DNA from: Zychaea mexicana
Taxonomy: Eukaryota > Mucoromycota > Mucoromycetes > Mucorales > Lichtheimiaceae
Assembly: GCF_025766255.1 (NCBI RefSeq)
Contig: NW_026516687.1
Location: forward strand, 442,501 to 487,863
Direction: 5' to 3'
DNA: 45,363 bases
Below, in pieces: positions 44,580 through 45,363 of the stretch (positions within the stretch are counted from its first letter, which is position 1; each line of letters starts with the position of its first letter). Below the pieces are notes generated by a model. That model had not been told where the DNA came from. It saw nothing but the letters and a program-made list of their open reading frames with translations, and made no database searches. Position numbers and translations under genes: made by a program.

Positions 44580-44718
44580 ATCCATAACTTCAAACTTATG
44601 GATTTTCACGGAAGAAAAGTTGCAAGTAAGGTATCCATAAGTTTAAAAGTTATGGATTTTCTTATGGATTATAGTATATCCACAAGAAAATCCATTACTT
44701 CAAACTTATGGATACCTC
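44580..44718. repeat. Cluster of family 3 hairpins forming a fold-back
   Basis: Three ATCCATAA...TTATGGAT hairpins at 44580-44603, 44633-44657 and 44690-44713 (the last imperfect). The second and third lie in inverted order: about 40 bases at 44630-44670 are the near-exact reverse complement of 44678-44718, around a short spacer. Each unit has AGGT before the first arm and TTTC after the second, as at 37258-37292. Confidence 0.88.
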
Positions 44719-44727
44719 CCTACGAGC

Positions 44728-44990
44728 GCAGTGAAATTCTTTAATATTTATATTATTATTATTTAAAAATATACTTAATTTATTGGTATCAAGAACGATT
44801 TTGTCATTGTTGAATGTGATTGTGTTGTTCATGTTTAATATTATGAAGTGTTATTTTTATATAATAAAAAAATTCAATTTTTATTTTTTAAAATTTTTAA
44901 ATATATGCATGCCAAGACATACATAATTTAATTTTATGAAAATTATTTTGGTTACACCAACTTATTGTGACTATTCGTCCAACTAGTACA
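44728..44990. other. Very AT-rich tract
   Basis: Strongly AT-rich sequence with long A and T runs directly after the fold-back cluster. No gene. It could be a matrix-attachment-like or simple spacer sequence. Confidence 0.5.
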
Positions 44991-45060
44991 ATAAATCAGA
45001 GCATAATCATTATAACCTCAACCGGTCCCCTGAGAATGAAGTTGATCGTGGCCAACTTAC

Positions 45061-45363
45061 TAAACCTTTATATTTGGCAATGTATTCATTCATTTCATCA
45101 GGCATGGTCTTCAGCTTCGGTGCTTGATGACTTTTTATTTCTTGGATCTCCTTCTCAGTGAAGACAAGGGCCCAAACATTGTCTTGTGGATCCAAAATGA
45201 GCGAGTGAGATAAGCTAAACAAATGCAAAGCAAAGTTAAGATATACCGAGCATAAGGTTATAGCGTAGTAGAAGAAAACACTATCATTACTTACTGTTCA
45301 TGATTGCATATCGCTGCAACTTTCTCCATTTGCTTTTCGACAATTGTCCCCATACTCAGACGC
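45061..45363 (-). CDS. Two exons of a gene running off the right edge (unknown function)
   Basis: On the minus strand, an exon from the window edge to 45295 (SMGTIVEKQMEKVAAICNHE) is joined by a GTAAGT...TTTAG intron (45294-45215, 80 bases) to a second exon 45214-45061. This second exon has LSHSLILDPQDNVWALVF and TEKEIQEIKSHQAPKLKTM, and ends at another GTAAGT donor. The splice keeps the frame exactly, which argues for a real gene. No further exon is evident in the AT-rich and hairpin sequence downstream, so the gene may be truncated. I do not recognise the function; it may belong to the same kind of uncharacterised fungal family as the gene at 36336-37426, on general appearance only. Confidence 0.5.

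Noticed and set aside
1..45363. Reassigned stop codons (TAA/TAG read as Gln)
   Set aside because: Many in-frame TAA/TAG codons sit where Gln would fit, but TGA at Arg and TAG at Trp positions also occur, all limited to transposon genes. C-to-T decay explains all of them without a changed code.
1..45363. tRNA, rRNA or riboswitch genes
   Set aside because: No cloverleaf-type GGTTCGA...TCC boxes in a suitable context and no rRNA-like conserved blocks were seen by eye; a covariance-model scan was not possible.

Overview
The window is a repeat-rich, gene-poor stretch of a eukaryotic, most likely fungal, nuclear genome. Short GT-AG introns of about 60-80 bases, TATA boxes followed by CT-rich leaders, and the mix of elements (Ty3/Gypsy, Tnp2/CACTA, PIF/Harbinger, Helitron, Tc1/mariner) fit an early-diverging mould (Mucoromycota-like). 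This placement is inference; no rRNA, tRNA or housekeeping gene is present to fix it.

Layout. 55-10121 is a Ty3/Gypsy LTR retrotransposon (LTRs of 828 and 830 bp) with gag, protease, RT/RNase H and integrase, all interrupted by stops or frameshifts, plus an extra ORF downstream of pol. Its right LTR is fused directly to a second, truncated Gypsy fragment (10122-12547), which is split by a 1.69 kb Tc1/mariner-type non-autonomous element with 27-bp inverted repeats and a TA target duplication (10782-12471). 13190-17774 is a decayed CACTA-like (Tnp2) element. 19175-21978 is a complete but inactivated PIF/Harbinger element with TIRs and a TAA duplication. About 22.0-24.9 kb is a second Harbinger element in the opposite orientation. 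26280-26510 is a small unrecognised gene. 27088-32287 is a Helitron with zinc-knuckle, Rep and PIF1-like helicase parts and a typical GC-rich 3' end finishing in CTAG. 34383-35678 is a Tc1/mariner transposase pseudogene. 36336-37426 (minus) is a spliced gene of unknown function. 39155-43459 is the best preserved element, a second Tnp2 element with its accessory gene. 45061-45363 (minus) holds two exons of a gene running off the right edge.

How the parts work together. The two-gene DNA transposons share one design: a DDE transposase gene and a DNA-binding or coiled-coil accessory gene converging tail to tail. Eighteen premature stops spread over six elements can each be explained by one C:G to T:A change, so directional decay is a common theme. 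Between the elements lie short near-perfect hairpins of 24-34 bases in at least three sequence families, two of which also occur as larger head-to-head fold-back pairs. These are the most unusual structures not explained by the annotated genes.
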